Of a stretch of 64,000 nt of DNA, positions 25,001 to 35,465 are shown piece by piece. How positions within the stretch are numbered: position 1 is the stretch's first letter; each line of letters begins with the position of its first letter. The notes under the pieces were generated by a model that worked only from the letters and a program-made list of their open reading frames with translations, did no database searches and was not told where the DNA came from. Source of the stretch: Gordionus sp. m RMFG-2023. Lineage: Eukaryota > Nematomorpha > Gordioida > Chordodea > Parachordodidae. Location: contig NC_088776.1 of the NCBI RefSeq assembly GCF_954871325.1, positions 23,670,508 through 23,734,507 of the forward strand, read 5' to 3'. A program made the translations under genes and the position numbers.

Positions 25001-28000
25001 CTACTTGGGGGGCACCAAAATCAAAGTCATTCCCGGTAAGCGAGTTCTCCAGAAAATACAAATCAAATTTTTTTTAAATGCTTCATCTTGCGGAAATTAT
25101 TTAATTACTTTGTCTTATTATATATTATTATTATAAAAATTGTTTAATATATATTTAATTTTCTACATTCATTAAAATATGAAATTTTAAAAAATACATT
25201 TTTATATTTATAGGCGATTTAAATAAAAAAAAATTTAAAAAATTCATAAATACATGATTTGACGTTAAAATAATTATAAATGGTTTTGTTAATTATTATT
25301 TTATTAATAGAAAATTAGGTTTTTTTACGATTTCAAAATCTTTAATAAAATAAATATAATTAATAATTTTAGTCTTGGGCAACTCATTTAGTAGCTAAAG
25401 TTTTTAGTCGAGATTATAACTATTAGTTAGTAGTCTGTTAGTCGACTCTAATGACTAACAAATAAAAGATATTTTTATAACATTATAGAATTGGGCGTTA
25501 AGTAATCTAAAATAATATAAGTCTATGGATAGAAATAAGAGACCTGCAGGTTTGGTCCCAAAAACCGTTCTGCTAGTAAATTATTATTAACAGATCCCGG
25601 TAGATCCTATTAAAAAAAATTTACAAAATTCGGGCAGGGCCGATTTTTAAAAAATAAAATTACTTATATTCATTAGTTAATCAGTTGGAAAATCATATTA
25701 TTTTAGCGTTTGATATTATAGTGCTAATGTTTTTTATTAAAAACAATTTATAAAGTACAGTCAAAATAACAAAATTTTAATTCATAGCTGGGCCGTGAAA
25801 TGATTAAAAATAAAATTTCCGACATGGCATGAAATGTTATTTTTTTCAGATCTAGGGAATATAAACCTCCTCAAGTCTATGATATAATTAAAAAGTTCAC
25901 AAAAGTTTCAACTTCTAATTACTTTTTCTATTTTAGAATTTGAGATTTTAACCGCTATTCAAATTGGAAACGAGGTTGATAAAAAGACTACTTATAATAC
26001 GCCTGTTCAAGAATTATCAATCGCCAAAAATAAAAAGTTATGTTTTGCATGAGATAAACAATTAAATCATACCATATTGTCAGTTGAAAAAAAAATAATA
26101 GCCATTTATTTGTATTTTAAATAAGAATGTTAATCTATATTATAATACTTTATATCTTGCGATAGGCCAAAATTATGTCGATGGTCATAGTATAATTTTT
26201 TAGATAAATACGAATGTATTCTCATTTTTCAGATAAGTATATTGGAATTTTATAAGCGGAGACCGGGTTAAAAGGATTGAAGGGGTAACAATGTTAAAGC
26301 AAATAACTTTTTAACCCTTGAGCATAAAAATTTTAATTTGGTAAGAAAATGTATTTTTATATAAATTTTTTATCTACGTTATCTTATAGAACATCTTACT
26401 GGTTTGGCATATTTTGCCAAAAAAAACATTTTTTACCCAAAAATTATAAAAATCACCCTCTAGTATAATTTGTTTTGGCAAAATAAATTTATCTATACAT
26501 GTTCTTTAAATTAGCTAATTTTGAAGTTTATAGCTTAACTGGAAGGCAGGCAATAAAGATTTGTATAATATATATCATCTTGGGGTAGGGCTTCTATGAG
26601 TTAAATTATTAAAATATTTCGTCTGATTAATGCTCGAAAAAGATTATTTCTAAATATTAATATATACACGAAATAAAAAGATATTTTTAAGCAAAGGGGA
26701 ACATTAATATATAGTTTGTGAGTTATTTGGAATAAAATTTAAAAAAATAGCAGCAAATGGGAAAAATTGAACGAATGGGCACACTTCAAACTATTTTTGA
26801 TAATTTCTTTATATTACCTTATTGTATTCATTGGCTTATTAAAAGTAATAAATAGATTTGTTCAATAAAACAATAAAATTGTGTTCAATAAAACAATAAA
26901 TTGTGTTCAATTTTATTTTAACCACTTTAACCTAATGCTTAGCCATTTTACCATAGATATGGGGTAAAATGGAGAAAATGGCGAAAATGGCACACTTTAC
27001 ACAACTATTTAGCTCCTAATATATTAAAGGTAGAGAGCTCTTTTTTTATTTTGTAGATAATTGATTGGGCTACATATATATATATATATATATATCTATA
27101 TAAATTTTTATGGTAATGCAAAATATCAATCGTTTTGTCCCGGTCTCTCTATACATTTAGTTGAATTGTTTATTTGAAAAGAAATAAATTTAAACAAAAA
27201 CATAATTGCAGGTATAAATATGACCATCAAATTAATTTTCAGTATTTAATAATAAACTCTCTAAAAAATATCCTATTTGATCCAATATTTTTATTAAGCC
27301 TCAGCCCGTAAAAATATATTATCATAATTTTCCTTTTAGAGGGGATATAGAAGTCTCAGATCGTTCAAAAAATGTTTTGGAAACAATTAAAAATCCATAT
27401 ATTATTCCCACGGTCGTTAAAGCGAAGGAAGTAACTTGATTCAAACTTTAATTCACATACTACTATATATTTTTAGAAAAATTTGCAAGATATCTTATCT
27501 AGCTCTGGAATTGCCTTGCAAAGATCTAAAGAGCTATCAAATGAAATTATGATTGACAAAATTACTTCCATATGGCAGAGTTTAGAGCCTCTGAATACTT
27601 TGTTAGTTAGATTGGAAAAAGACTATTCATTTCTAACTGAGGAATTGTCTAGCTGGAGAATTAAAAGACAAGAATCAGACACATCTTTGGCAAAAGCTAG
27701 ACAGAACTATTCGTATATTTTTATTTATTTTACATGAATTGATCTCGAACTTAATTCCCAAACCCGGTAAACCTGTGTATGAGATATAAGAGTAAATATA
27801 GAATCTGGGCCTTTATAAAATTTGCTTTGTAAAATTTAAAAACAGGTGTTCTGTTCGGGTTTAGTAATTTGTTTAAAAATTATTTAAAATTCCTAAATGA
27901 TTTATATAAGTTTTACACCATTTTTGCTATTATTCATATTCAACCGTTACTTATTGTTCAGCCAATATATTATAAATATGAGCTTATTTTAAAATCTGTT

Positions 28001-29296
28001 GGTTCAGACACAAAAATACTTTTGTAATAAAACAATAAACATTCTAATGTTTATGGGATTACATGTCGAAAAAATTCAGAATTATTGCAGTTTAAAACTT
28101 TTAAAAGTTAAAATTTTTTAGGACTAATCCTGGTTTTTCATAGATTAAAAACTAGTTCTACAATGGATTTAAAATTTTGTCAAGATTTATCAAATTTGGA
28201 TAAAAATTACCATTAAATAATAAATTAATGGAGTAAAATTGATGATAATATGTAAACCTACTATCTTAGAAATAATATATTTTCTGCTGTGAATTTCTAT
28301 ATTCTATGTTCAAATCTAATATCAAAAGTAGAAAAATTTCTAGAAAAAATCATCTAATTATTTTATGGGGTAGAATGCAGAAATTCAATTATGTTAAGGA
28401 AATGAAATGATGTGAATTCATCTTTTAATGAAATAATAAAAAAAGTAGGCAGAAAAAATGGAAAATAATTGAGAACATTACGAGTGAGCAAAGTGAGAAA
28501 GAAACATAGAAACACGTTTCTTAAGTTGGATTATTATTTATTTGTTGTTTTAAATCTAATTCTAAATGATAATCGATATCATTTTTCATATATTTGCCTT
28601 CTTATTCGATATTTGGCTTCAAGATAGAATCAAGATGAGGAAGAGGATATAATTAAATATTGGGAAAGAATGAAAAAATAATAATTTGAATTTTTAAACT
28701 TTATTGGTTGGTCCTAGCAGTTCTAGCCACACAAATCAGTGTGGAAAGATCATTTTATTCATTGAAATTTATATTATCATAGGATCTTTAATCAATATTA
28801 TTGAAAATTATTTTAATTAATTGCTTTATTTTTTAAATAGAGGTATAATGTCATATTTTACATCTTAGAATTTTAATATAGATAATATTTTAAATTTAAA
28901 TATGATGATTATTTTGTTAGTCGATTTTTAAACATATTGAATAAGCTAATGTTGTAATATTTTGAAATATAAACAAGATAAATCTATATATAAAAATTTG
29001 AAAAAATTGGAAGGAGCCTGTCTTAACCAACTCTAAACCCCTACTTTGCTAAACCTGAACCCAAACAGAATTAATTTAAATCTCAATTTGAACCTGAACA
29101 TGGGCTAAAATATTTAATATACTTTAATTTTTATTTGTATACATTTATATTTTTTTTTAAAAGAAATTATCAAGATGAAATTAAGGCTATATTAAATGAC
29201 ATTTCTAAAATTGATAAAAGAAACAACGAATTTGAAGTCCAAATCAATTTAGAAAATTTTGCTATGAGAATGAATAAAGAAAACACGTCAATTTGA
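19031..29296 (+). CDS. IFT54: Intraflagellar transport protein IFT54 (TRAF3-interacting protein 1 homologue)
   Basis: Eight exons: 19031-19153, 21231-21299, 21351-21399, 21441-21553, 21626-21816, 27340-27430, 27477-27712, 29164-29296. All have GT/AG borders and matching phases, giving 334 aa from ATG to TGA. IFT54 belongs to IFT-B and carries cargo along cilia. The N-terminal CH-like domain is clear. Exon 1 has LGKWIDNPMLTNKLLMRPPF and FIQDIVKE, corresponding to the family LGK-I-P-LT-KLL-KPPF-F-DI-EV block. Exon 3 has KLEFLNKLIDF. Exon 4 has VAGLEPESTNALLQ, a hallmark of the family. Exon 5 is a Ser/Pro/Thr/Lys-rich linker. Exons 7-8 form the C-terminal coiled coil (IWQSLEPLNTLLVRLEKDY; DEIKAILNDISKIDKRNNEF). 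It is shorter than typical animal IFT54 (about 500-690 aa) because the Lys/Glu-rich middle is reduced; an exon could be missed in the 5.5-kb intron 5. Introns 1, 5 and 7 (2.1, 5.5 and 1.45 kb) hold transposon sequence; the others are 41-72 bp. Confidence 0.9.
19568..19773. mobile_element. hAT MITE, TAGTGTTGTTAAACGG family, copy 1 (IFT54 intron 1)
   Basis: The ends TAGTGTTGTTGAACG and inverted TAATGTAGTTAAACTG are flanked by a perfect 8-bp duplication ATTAGAGT (19560-19567 and 19774-19781). The arms carry GAGCCGATTTTTAAAAACGG, giving a long near-palindrome. It has no coding capacity. Confidence 0.9.
19842..20190 (+). mobile_element. hAT-type element, copy 2 (IFT54 intron 1)
   Basis: It starts ATTGCTGTAAAGTAA and is homologous over about 320 bases to the right half of the element at 9377-10599 in opposite orientation. 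Both share GTAACG clusters, then an ATTCAGATCA / ATTCAAATCA block followed by TTCTTCATTTT and ATTACATTTGT. The distal end is unclear and no target duplication was found, so it is probably truncated. Confidence 0.7.
20191..21230. other. Remainder of IFT54 intron 1
   Basis: AT-rich with two GC-richer patches (about 20404-20550 and, earlier in the intron, 19240-19310) that look like transposon scraps. Overlapping short open frames at 20338-20807 are hydrophobic and have no splice-compatible link to IFT54. No exon was recognised. Confidence 0.4.
22440..25075 (-). mobile_element. Retroelement fossil (reverse transcriptase and RNase H remains) in IFT54 intron 5
   Basis: This block is visibly richer in G and C than its surroundings. 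On the minus strand its right part (about 25060-23500) shows, in order, a region preceding a reverse transcriptase, reverse-transcriptase core motifs and the start of an RNase H-like domain. The left part (about 22440-23270) is probably part of the same element but is not recognised. The element is broken, with many breaks, and looks old. No terminal repeats were identified. The class is unresolved: Ty3-like is possible, but the motifs are not typical. It is treated as a fossil and lies antisense within the host gene's largest intron. Confidence 0.6.
25541..25650. mobile_element. Single end of an AGAGACCTGC-type element (IFT54 intron 5)
   Basis: It begins AGAGACCTGCAGGTTTGG, closely similar to the end of the element at 33983, followed by degenerate CCCGG/GGGC blocks near 25597-25635. 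No opposite end was found, so it is a truncated scrap. Confidence 0.5.
26251..27154. mobile_element. Non-autonomous element with GAGACCGGG ends (IFT54 intron 5)
   Basis: The left end contains GGAGACCGGGTTAAAAGGAT and the right end, inverted, AGAGACCGGGACAAAACGAT, an imperfect TIR of about 22 bases. Both lie next to TATA. Inside are repeated AAAATGG and TTTACCC motifs and a (TA)n tract near 27073-27102. No transposase is visible. The superfamily is uncertain. Confidence 0.6.
28440..28840 (+). pseudogene. hAT transposase C-terminal fragment in IFT54 intron 7
   Basis: The plus strand near 28700-28790 reads LVLAVLATQISVERSFYSLK, matching the hATC dimerisation block (the family has A-S-x-x-VERSFS). 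A stop follows soon after and the upstream sequence is not open. Worn CCCGG-type repeat scraps flank it at about 27760-27870 and 29010-29112. It sits in sense orientation inside the host intron. Confidence 0.65.
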
Positions 29297-30138
29297 AGGA
29301 CTAAATATTATTTTAATAAAATAAAATCCAACTACTTATTTGTTAAATTTCGTATCATTTTCATAATTTACCCAAATATATGGGGGTGGGGAATATTTAC
29401 CTTTTACTTTTAGTAATAATCTTCGATAAATTAATATTTTTTTGTATAATATTGCACTAACTTATTAAAAATCGGTGTAAGATATAAAAATGATAAAAAT
29501 GTAATAATACTCTTAACGAATTGGAGAAAATAACCTTCAGAGTCGAATTAATATATCTGTCGCTATTATATGATACTGCCGACTAGAGTTCAATAAGAGC
29601 CCATCTGTCATTTAAGTGGAGAGATTCCATCCTCTTTATCTGTTCTTAAAAATTGGCTTAAAAACGATACATCCTTCATAATTGAGTTTAAAGGACTCAT
29701 CAGTCTAATAGTCTTTTTATTTAATATATATCAATTTTAAATAACATCTATTCTAGCCTTTTCATTGTAACCAATCCCTTATTTTAGATATTAGATCCTC
29801 CAGTGATGTCAAAAATGTATTAAACCTCTCTTTGAATTTAGTTATTTAAGTAAAACAATGCTAATTATAATTACGTTAAAAATTTGTATTAAAAATGATT
29901 TCTTTGACAAGTCAAATGTTAAAAGTAGCAAGGGTACTTTTAACATTTTAACTATTAAAAAGGGTAGTGCCTTATTTTAACAACCTTACCTTGTAAGTTG
30001 CAATAATTAAATTACCAGTAAAAAATAATATAAGATGTGTAATAACTCTAGGGCATGTGATAAAATGGGCTATTTAAAAAACGAAAATTTTATTTTATTA
30101 TACATATCATTTAATTATTTAATAAATGGAGGGCTAGT
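29297..30138. other. AT-rich stretch after the IFT54 stop codon
   Basis: An AATAAA-like signal (AATAAAATAAAATC) follows the stop codon at about 29317-29330 and could serve for polyadenylation of IFT54. The remainder has no recognisable gene or repeat. Confidence 0.4.
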
Positions 30139-30945
30139 AGAGGTCTGCATTGGGCGGGGTTTCAGCCCGCCCATCTAAGTGGGTGGGCGGATGGGCGGGT
30201 AAAAAAAATTTCGAAAATGGGCAGGCGGGCGGGTTAAAAAAAAATTGAAACTATGGGCGGGCTGGGTGGGCGGGTTAAGAAATTTAAACAATGGGCGGGC
30301 GGGTTAAGGAAATTTAAAATTTTTGTTCAAAAACAAACTAAAAAAAATAATTGTTTAAATGATCTATAACAATATTTCTTTTTTTATTATACCAATCGTT
30401 TTTTTTAAGCGGAGAACATTTACCTAACTATATTAAGTAATAAAAATAAACATAACAATAAAACTTTTTTCCTTAAATAAATAAACATTTTTGTCTATTA
30501 AAAATTTCTTTTATGGGAATGTAATAAAACTTTTCTCTTAAAATTTCCTTCTTTTGGGTTTGCAATCTGCATTGTATTATTTTATTTTAGTAATAATTGT
30601 TTATCGGTTAGGGTACCTTTTCAGGGGCAATTATTTTTGTTATTTTTTTATGCGATTTTTTTTTAATGTAATTTTTTTATGAAAGCTATTGTTTTTATGT
30701 TATTTTTTTATGATTGGTTCATTTTCTTATTGGTTAATTTTTTATTTAAGATATTTTAAAATAATTTTTTCTAAAATTTAAAATTCGTACAATTATTTAA
30801 AGGAAGTGATGGGGGCAAATAAGGGGTAAGATTTTTGGTAGACGAAACTTTCCATTTTTAATTTTTTTTTTGGTATAAATCTTTTTTTGGTTCCCTTTTT
30901 TTTAGTTCCAATATATATTATATAATTCCTTCCATTTTTTTTAAA

Positions 30946-32032
30946 ATGAATATTTTTGAAGTTGGTGTTTATACTCAAAATGATGAGAAAGCTTATGATT
31001 TTTGTCTAAATAATCAATTTATACCGCCTGGAATACAACATACCTGTTGCAATTCCGTAATGCGGGTTGAAAAAAACAATAAGAGTTTACGATATCGATG
31101 CAGTAGGTGTCGTAGATCGTATTCAATATAAAAAGGTAATATTAATATATATATATATATATATATATATCATAAATGACGAATTTTTAGATTCCATTTT
31201 TGAAGGAATTCATGATGTTGGGAGATTTTTAAGACTAGTGTACTTGTACATAAGTACCAATTCTTTAAAAAATATTAAACAAAATTATTTTTAGGCCGTT
31301 ATAAAATTTTAACTGCTTCGAAAGAGTTAGATTATGATAAGAAGGCAATTTCAAGATGGTAAAAAGTATAATATGGTTTTTTACTTCACTTATATAGGTT
31401 TAAAAAATTTCGAAAGGTATGTGGATTCCAAATAGCCTCGAATCATTCAAAGATCGGGGGGCCTGGCCATAATTATTGAAATTGATGAAACTCATGTATG
31501 GAAGCGTAAATATAACAGTGGTCGGCATTTGACTTCCGAGGCTATATGGATTATTGGTGGTATATGTCGGGAAACAAATGAGAAATTTTTAAGTGCCACC
31601 ACAACAAGAGATCAAGATACCACCTATCGTGTGGTTAAAGATAATGTTATGCAAGATTCCACGATAATGACTTACTCGTGGTTAGGGTATGTGAATTTAT
31701 TTTTTCAATAAAGCAAAAGTGGTGATAAATGTAAATATATTTATCTTAGATATAATCGGCTAGAAAGTTCAAACTATTTCCACTATCGGATCAACCATTC
31801 GCAAAATTTTGTTGATCCAAATGACAGATCGATCCACACTCAAAAAGTCGAGAGGCTGTGGCGGGATCTAAAGGCAAATTATAAAAGACATGGGGATATG
31901 GATAATATTCATGAATATCTTCTTGAATATAGATATTTTCGAAAATATAGATTATTAAATCGTTTTGATGTTTTTATTCATTTTATTAATGATTGTATAA
32001 ATTTTAATAGTATATTTCAATTTAATGAATAA
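30946..32032 (+). pseudogene. Merlin (ISXO2-like) transposase, inactive
   Basis: The frame starts at ATG 30946 and ends at TAA 32030-32032, with about four short introns (one is (AT)n-rich near 31135-31190). An N-terminal zinc-ribbon-like part has C-C and C-R-C-R-R. IIEIDETHVWKRKY near 31475-31508 carries the first catalytic Asp. NHSQNFVDPNDRSIHTQKVE and RLWRDLK near 31790-31870 carry the family signature and the Glu. Damage: an in-frame TAA just before the first intron, a one-base frame change at the six-G run 31456-31461, and Tyr (TAC 31673-31675) where the family has the second catalytic Asp (T-D-x-W-x-G-Y becomes TYSWLGY). It cannot be active. The family call is firm. Confidence 0.85.
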
Positions 32033-32143
32033 ATTATTTCGATTGTTATGCTTAAATTTTATTTATTTTTGGAATCTTCCTTTAATTATAGTGTTATCAC
32101 TAAAAAAATTATATTCTTTATACAAATTTTAGAAAAAATTATT

Positions 32144-32345
32144 CATATTAAGTTTGTATAGAAGGAATCATATTAAGTTTGTATAGAAGGATTCATATTA
32201 AGTTTATATAGAAGGAATCATATTAGGTTTGTATAGAAGGAATCATATTAAGTTTGTATAGAGGGAATCATATTAAGTTTGTATAGAAGGAATCGTATTA
32301 AGTTTGTTTAGAAGAAATCATATTAAGTTTGTATAGAAAGAATCA
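32144..32345. repeat. 25-bp minisatellite inside Merlin
   Basis: About eight head-to-tail copies of a unit like TCATATTAAGTTTGTATAGA+AGGAA, with one- or two-base differences between copies. It lies between the transposase stop and the right terminal inverted repeat. There are no spacers, so it is not a CRISPR array. Confidence 0.92.
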
Positions 32346-33982
32346 ACCAAATAAATTTTAAATAGCGAAGTTTCATCTATCAAAAATTTAACCCCAAGCC
32401 TACCCGCATTGTACATAATCTAATAATTTTACCCCTTACCCCTAGCCTTCCCCCTTATTTGCCCCCATCACTTCCTTTAAATAATTGTACGAATTTTAAA
32501 TTTTAGAAAAAATTATTTTAAAATATCTTAAATAAAAAAAGATATATTAATTTAAAGATATCTTAAATAAAAAATTAACCAATAAGAAAATGAACCAATC
32601 ATAAAAAAATAACATAAAAACAATAGTTTTCATAAAAAAATTACATAAAAAAAATCGCATAAAAAAATAACAAAAAATCGCATAAAAAAATAACAAAAAA
32701 TAACATTAAAAAATAACAAAAATAATTGCCCCTGAAAAGGTACCCTAACCTGTTTATCTTTATAATTTCTTTTTACATTTTTATTTTATTATATAATATA
32801 TAAATTTTATTTTTTATAACATAATTTTTAATAAAAAAATATATTTTAATTTTTTTAAAATTTTATTATGAATAAAGAAAATATATCTAAAAAAATAATA
32901 AATAATTTATATACATTTAATATTAATTTTACATTTATATTTTTTTCATAAATATTCAATTTGATCAAATAAATTGTCCATAATTTACATTGATTATTTT
33001 TATACTTATATTAATTTCCTAAATTATAAACTTTTTATAGAGGTGTAATGCTGAAATATTTTTATTAGATGCTTAAAAAAATGAAAGAATGACCATAATT
33101 AAATTTTATAAGCAGGCTTGGGTAAAAATTTTTTTATAAATAATGGGCGAGAGGGTAAAAAATTTTAGTGGGCGGGCGGGTAAGGAATTTTAGACAAATG
33201 GGCGGGGCGAGCGGGTATATATTTTTTTTAAAACTATGGGCGGGCGGGTTAAAATTTTTTTTAAACATTGGATGGGCGGGCTTTTGGTTCAATAACCCGC
33301 CCAATGCAGACCTCTAGGCTAGATAGCAGAACATAGTCAATTGTTTTTTAAATAAAAATAATGCAGTATTTGTATTTGATATAATAAGAAATTAAATATT
33401 AGAAAACATTAACCATAAAAGCAAAGAAAAACAAACCCTAATAGCGGGGTAGGGCTAACCACTTCAATGGGCTTCCTAAACCATCGGATTTCTAGGTTAT
33501 AATAATTTGAAATACATTTTTATTTATTAATAAGGATACGAATATAATAATTTCATTGTTATAATACTTTTAAATTGAAGCTAATTATATTAAAAAAATT
33601 GAAACTTAATTTAGTTAATTTAATAAACATTTTGGACATATAAAAAATTTATCGAAGTTTGTACATATTATAAAATGCAGGACCATTTGTAATTCTATTA
33701 GATTTGTATTTTAGCATCATATTGAATAATGTAATGTTATTTAGCAAACCTCGCTAGCTCTGAATTTACTAATCATGATTGAAATTATATCTAATTATAA
33801 ATACTCAGTGGCGTAGATAAGGAAGGGGGGGGGGGGGGTTTCAACTCCCCCCCTCTAACCTCCGAAAAAAAGAAAAAAATTTTTATTGCGAATAATTTTA
33901 TTAAAAAACGGTTTCAATTTATAAAATAATTTATACGAATCAAAATGAAATATATTTTTAATATGGCTTAACAATATATATC

Positions 33983-35252
33983 AGAGACCTGCTGGCCCGG
34001 CCCTAAGCCCGGCCCGGGTACACGGGCAGCACCGTATTTTAAATTTTTAAAATATACCCGGGCCGAACCGGGCCTGAAAATTTAAAAAATTTATACAACA
34101 TGAATTATTATAATCGTCAATTAGATATGGTTATAATGATTATATATAGTTATGATTAATATAATGTTGGGTGAAAGTTAACACTAGCTAACACTCATAG
34201 TATCTATTACATAATATAAATAGTTTTCCTGCCATGGAATAAATACGCAAAGGATAATAGGTAATAAATCCATTATTATATAATATACGTTATATTTATT
34301 GTTAATTAAAATATCAGTTTTATTTTTTTTATAAATACAATTAATATAGTATATTCTCAAAATATTATTTACACAAATTTTTTATAGTATCAATTTGTAA
34401 TAAATATACTAAATATCTGTTTAGAATAAAAAAAATAAAATATGGTAGTGTTGTTAAACAGCTCGTTTTGAGCCGATTTTTAAAAACGGCTAACAGTATT
34501 TTATGCAAAAAAATATTACGCCAGCCTGAAAATTTTGTTCATGGAAGGAGCAAAGGTCTAGACATATATTCGACGTTTTTAAAAATCGGCTGAAAACGTG
34601 CCGATTAACAACATCAGCTAATATGCTTCCTTATTAAATGATAATACTCGCCGAAAAATATGATAAAATACCGAATAGATGAATTTTTTGTATATACCTG
34701 GTGAAAAATTTTAAAAAATTCCTAGCCGGGCCTAAAAAAAATTTTTTTTTTAAATCCGGGCCTGGTTCAAAAATTTTATTTTTAAATATCAGGTGTAAAA
34801 ACCCCTTACTTTCCTCCCTGCCAATACTTAATCTGAAATTTATAACAGTAACAGAAACAAATGCACTACAAAAACCCCTTTAAATTATTTATTTAATAAT
34901 ACAAAAATTCATAAAATAAAAATTCATAGTCATACAAATATAAGTAAGCAAAAATTATACAAAATACATTTTCATACTATTCCTATTGATCATCATTACG
35001 CTTCTGACATCCATTTCTCCACACAAAGGACACAAAGGAACATCTGTAGTTCTCCTTTCAACTCCCATCCCCAAGGAAAATTAATCATCATGTCAGAAAA
35101 TGACTGACATTTAGTATATTATATTAAATTTATTTCTTATTTTTTTCAACAGCTGGGCCGGGCCTAAAATTTTTAAACCCGGACCAGGCCGTAAAAAATT
35201 TTTAAAAAAAAATCCGGGCCAGGCCGTGCAAATGGTACCTCTGCAGGTCTCT
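33983..35252. mobile_element. CCCGGGCC-type non-autonomous element nested in the hAT element
   Basis: The ends AGAGACCTGCTGG and, inverted, AGAGACCTGCAG lie within ATATATATC on both sides, so the exact target duplication is hidden by the palindromic flank. Both arms carry several CCGGGCC / CCCGGACC blocks. A MITE is inserted at about 34446-34615. It includes a stretch (34885-35145) shared with 38080-38310. No coding capacity is seen. Confidence 0.8.
34446..34615. mobile_element. hAT MITE, TAGTGTTGTTAAACGG family, copy 2 (third nesting level)
   Basis: It starts TAGTGTTGTTAAACAGCTCG and ends, inverted, TGATGTTGTTAATCGG, with the family arm TGAGCCGATTTTTAAAAACG. The duplication is not clear. 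It lies inside the element at 33983-35252, which is inside the hAT element. Confidence 0.8.
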
Positions 35253-35465
35253 GATATATATTAAAAATTATATATAAAATAATAAATAACAATAAAGATA
35301 TATTGTAAATATTTTCTGGCATAGTTAAATTAGATATTTATAAATTTAATAATAAAATTGTTAAACTAATTAAATAGTTTTAAAAATTTTAATTTATTTT
35401 TTATAAATTTTAAATAAAAGAAAAATCGTTTATTTTGGTAAATATGAGAAAGGGAGATCGCTAAT

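Larger units (their letters stand above)
30606..32750 (+). mobile_element. Merlin DNA transposon (IS1595/ISXO2-like)
   Basis: The ends GGTTAGGGTACCTTTTCAGG are identical and inverted. A perfect 8-bp duplication TGTTTATC lies at 30598-30605 and 32751-32758. The terminal inverted repeats are unusually long, about 220-300 bp each (30606-30836 and about 32448-32750), and nearly identical apart from short A/T expansions in the right one. The interior carries an ISXO2-type transposase gene in pieces and a 25-bp minisatellite. Near-identical arms suggest recent insertion. Confidence 0.92.
30139..33315. mobile_element. GGGCGGG-rich non-autonomous element (AGAGGTCTGCA ends) interrupted by Merlin
   Basis: The terminal inverted repeats are AGAGGTCTGCATTGGGCGGG and its perfect complement. 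Flanks GGGCTAGT and AGGCTAGA share six of eight bases. Each arm has four or five GGGCGGGCGGGTT blocks separated by 30-40 bases of A/T. Without the inserted Merlin element and its duplication it would be about 1.0 kb. It has no coding capacity. Related scraps occur at 3759-4075 and 37379-37463. Confidence 0.85.

Noticed and set aside
32144-32345. CRISPR-like direct repeats
   Set aside because: Units are head to tail with no spacers, in a eukaryotic transposon; it is a minisatellite.
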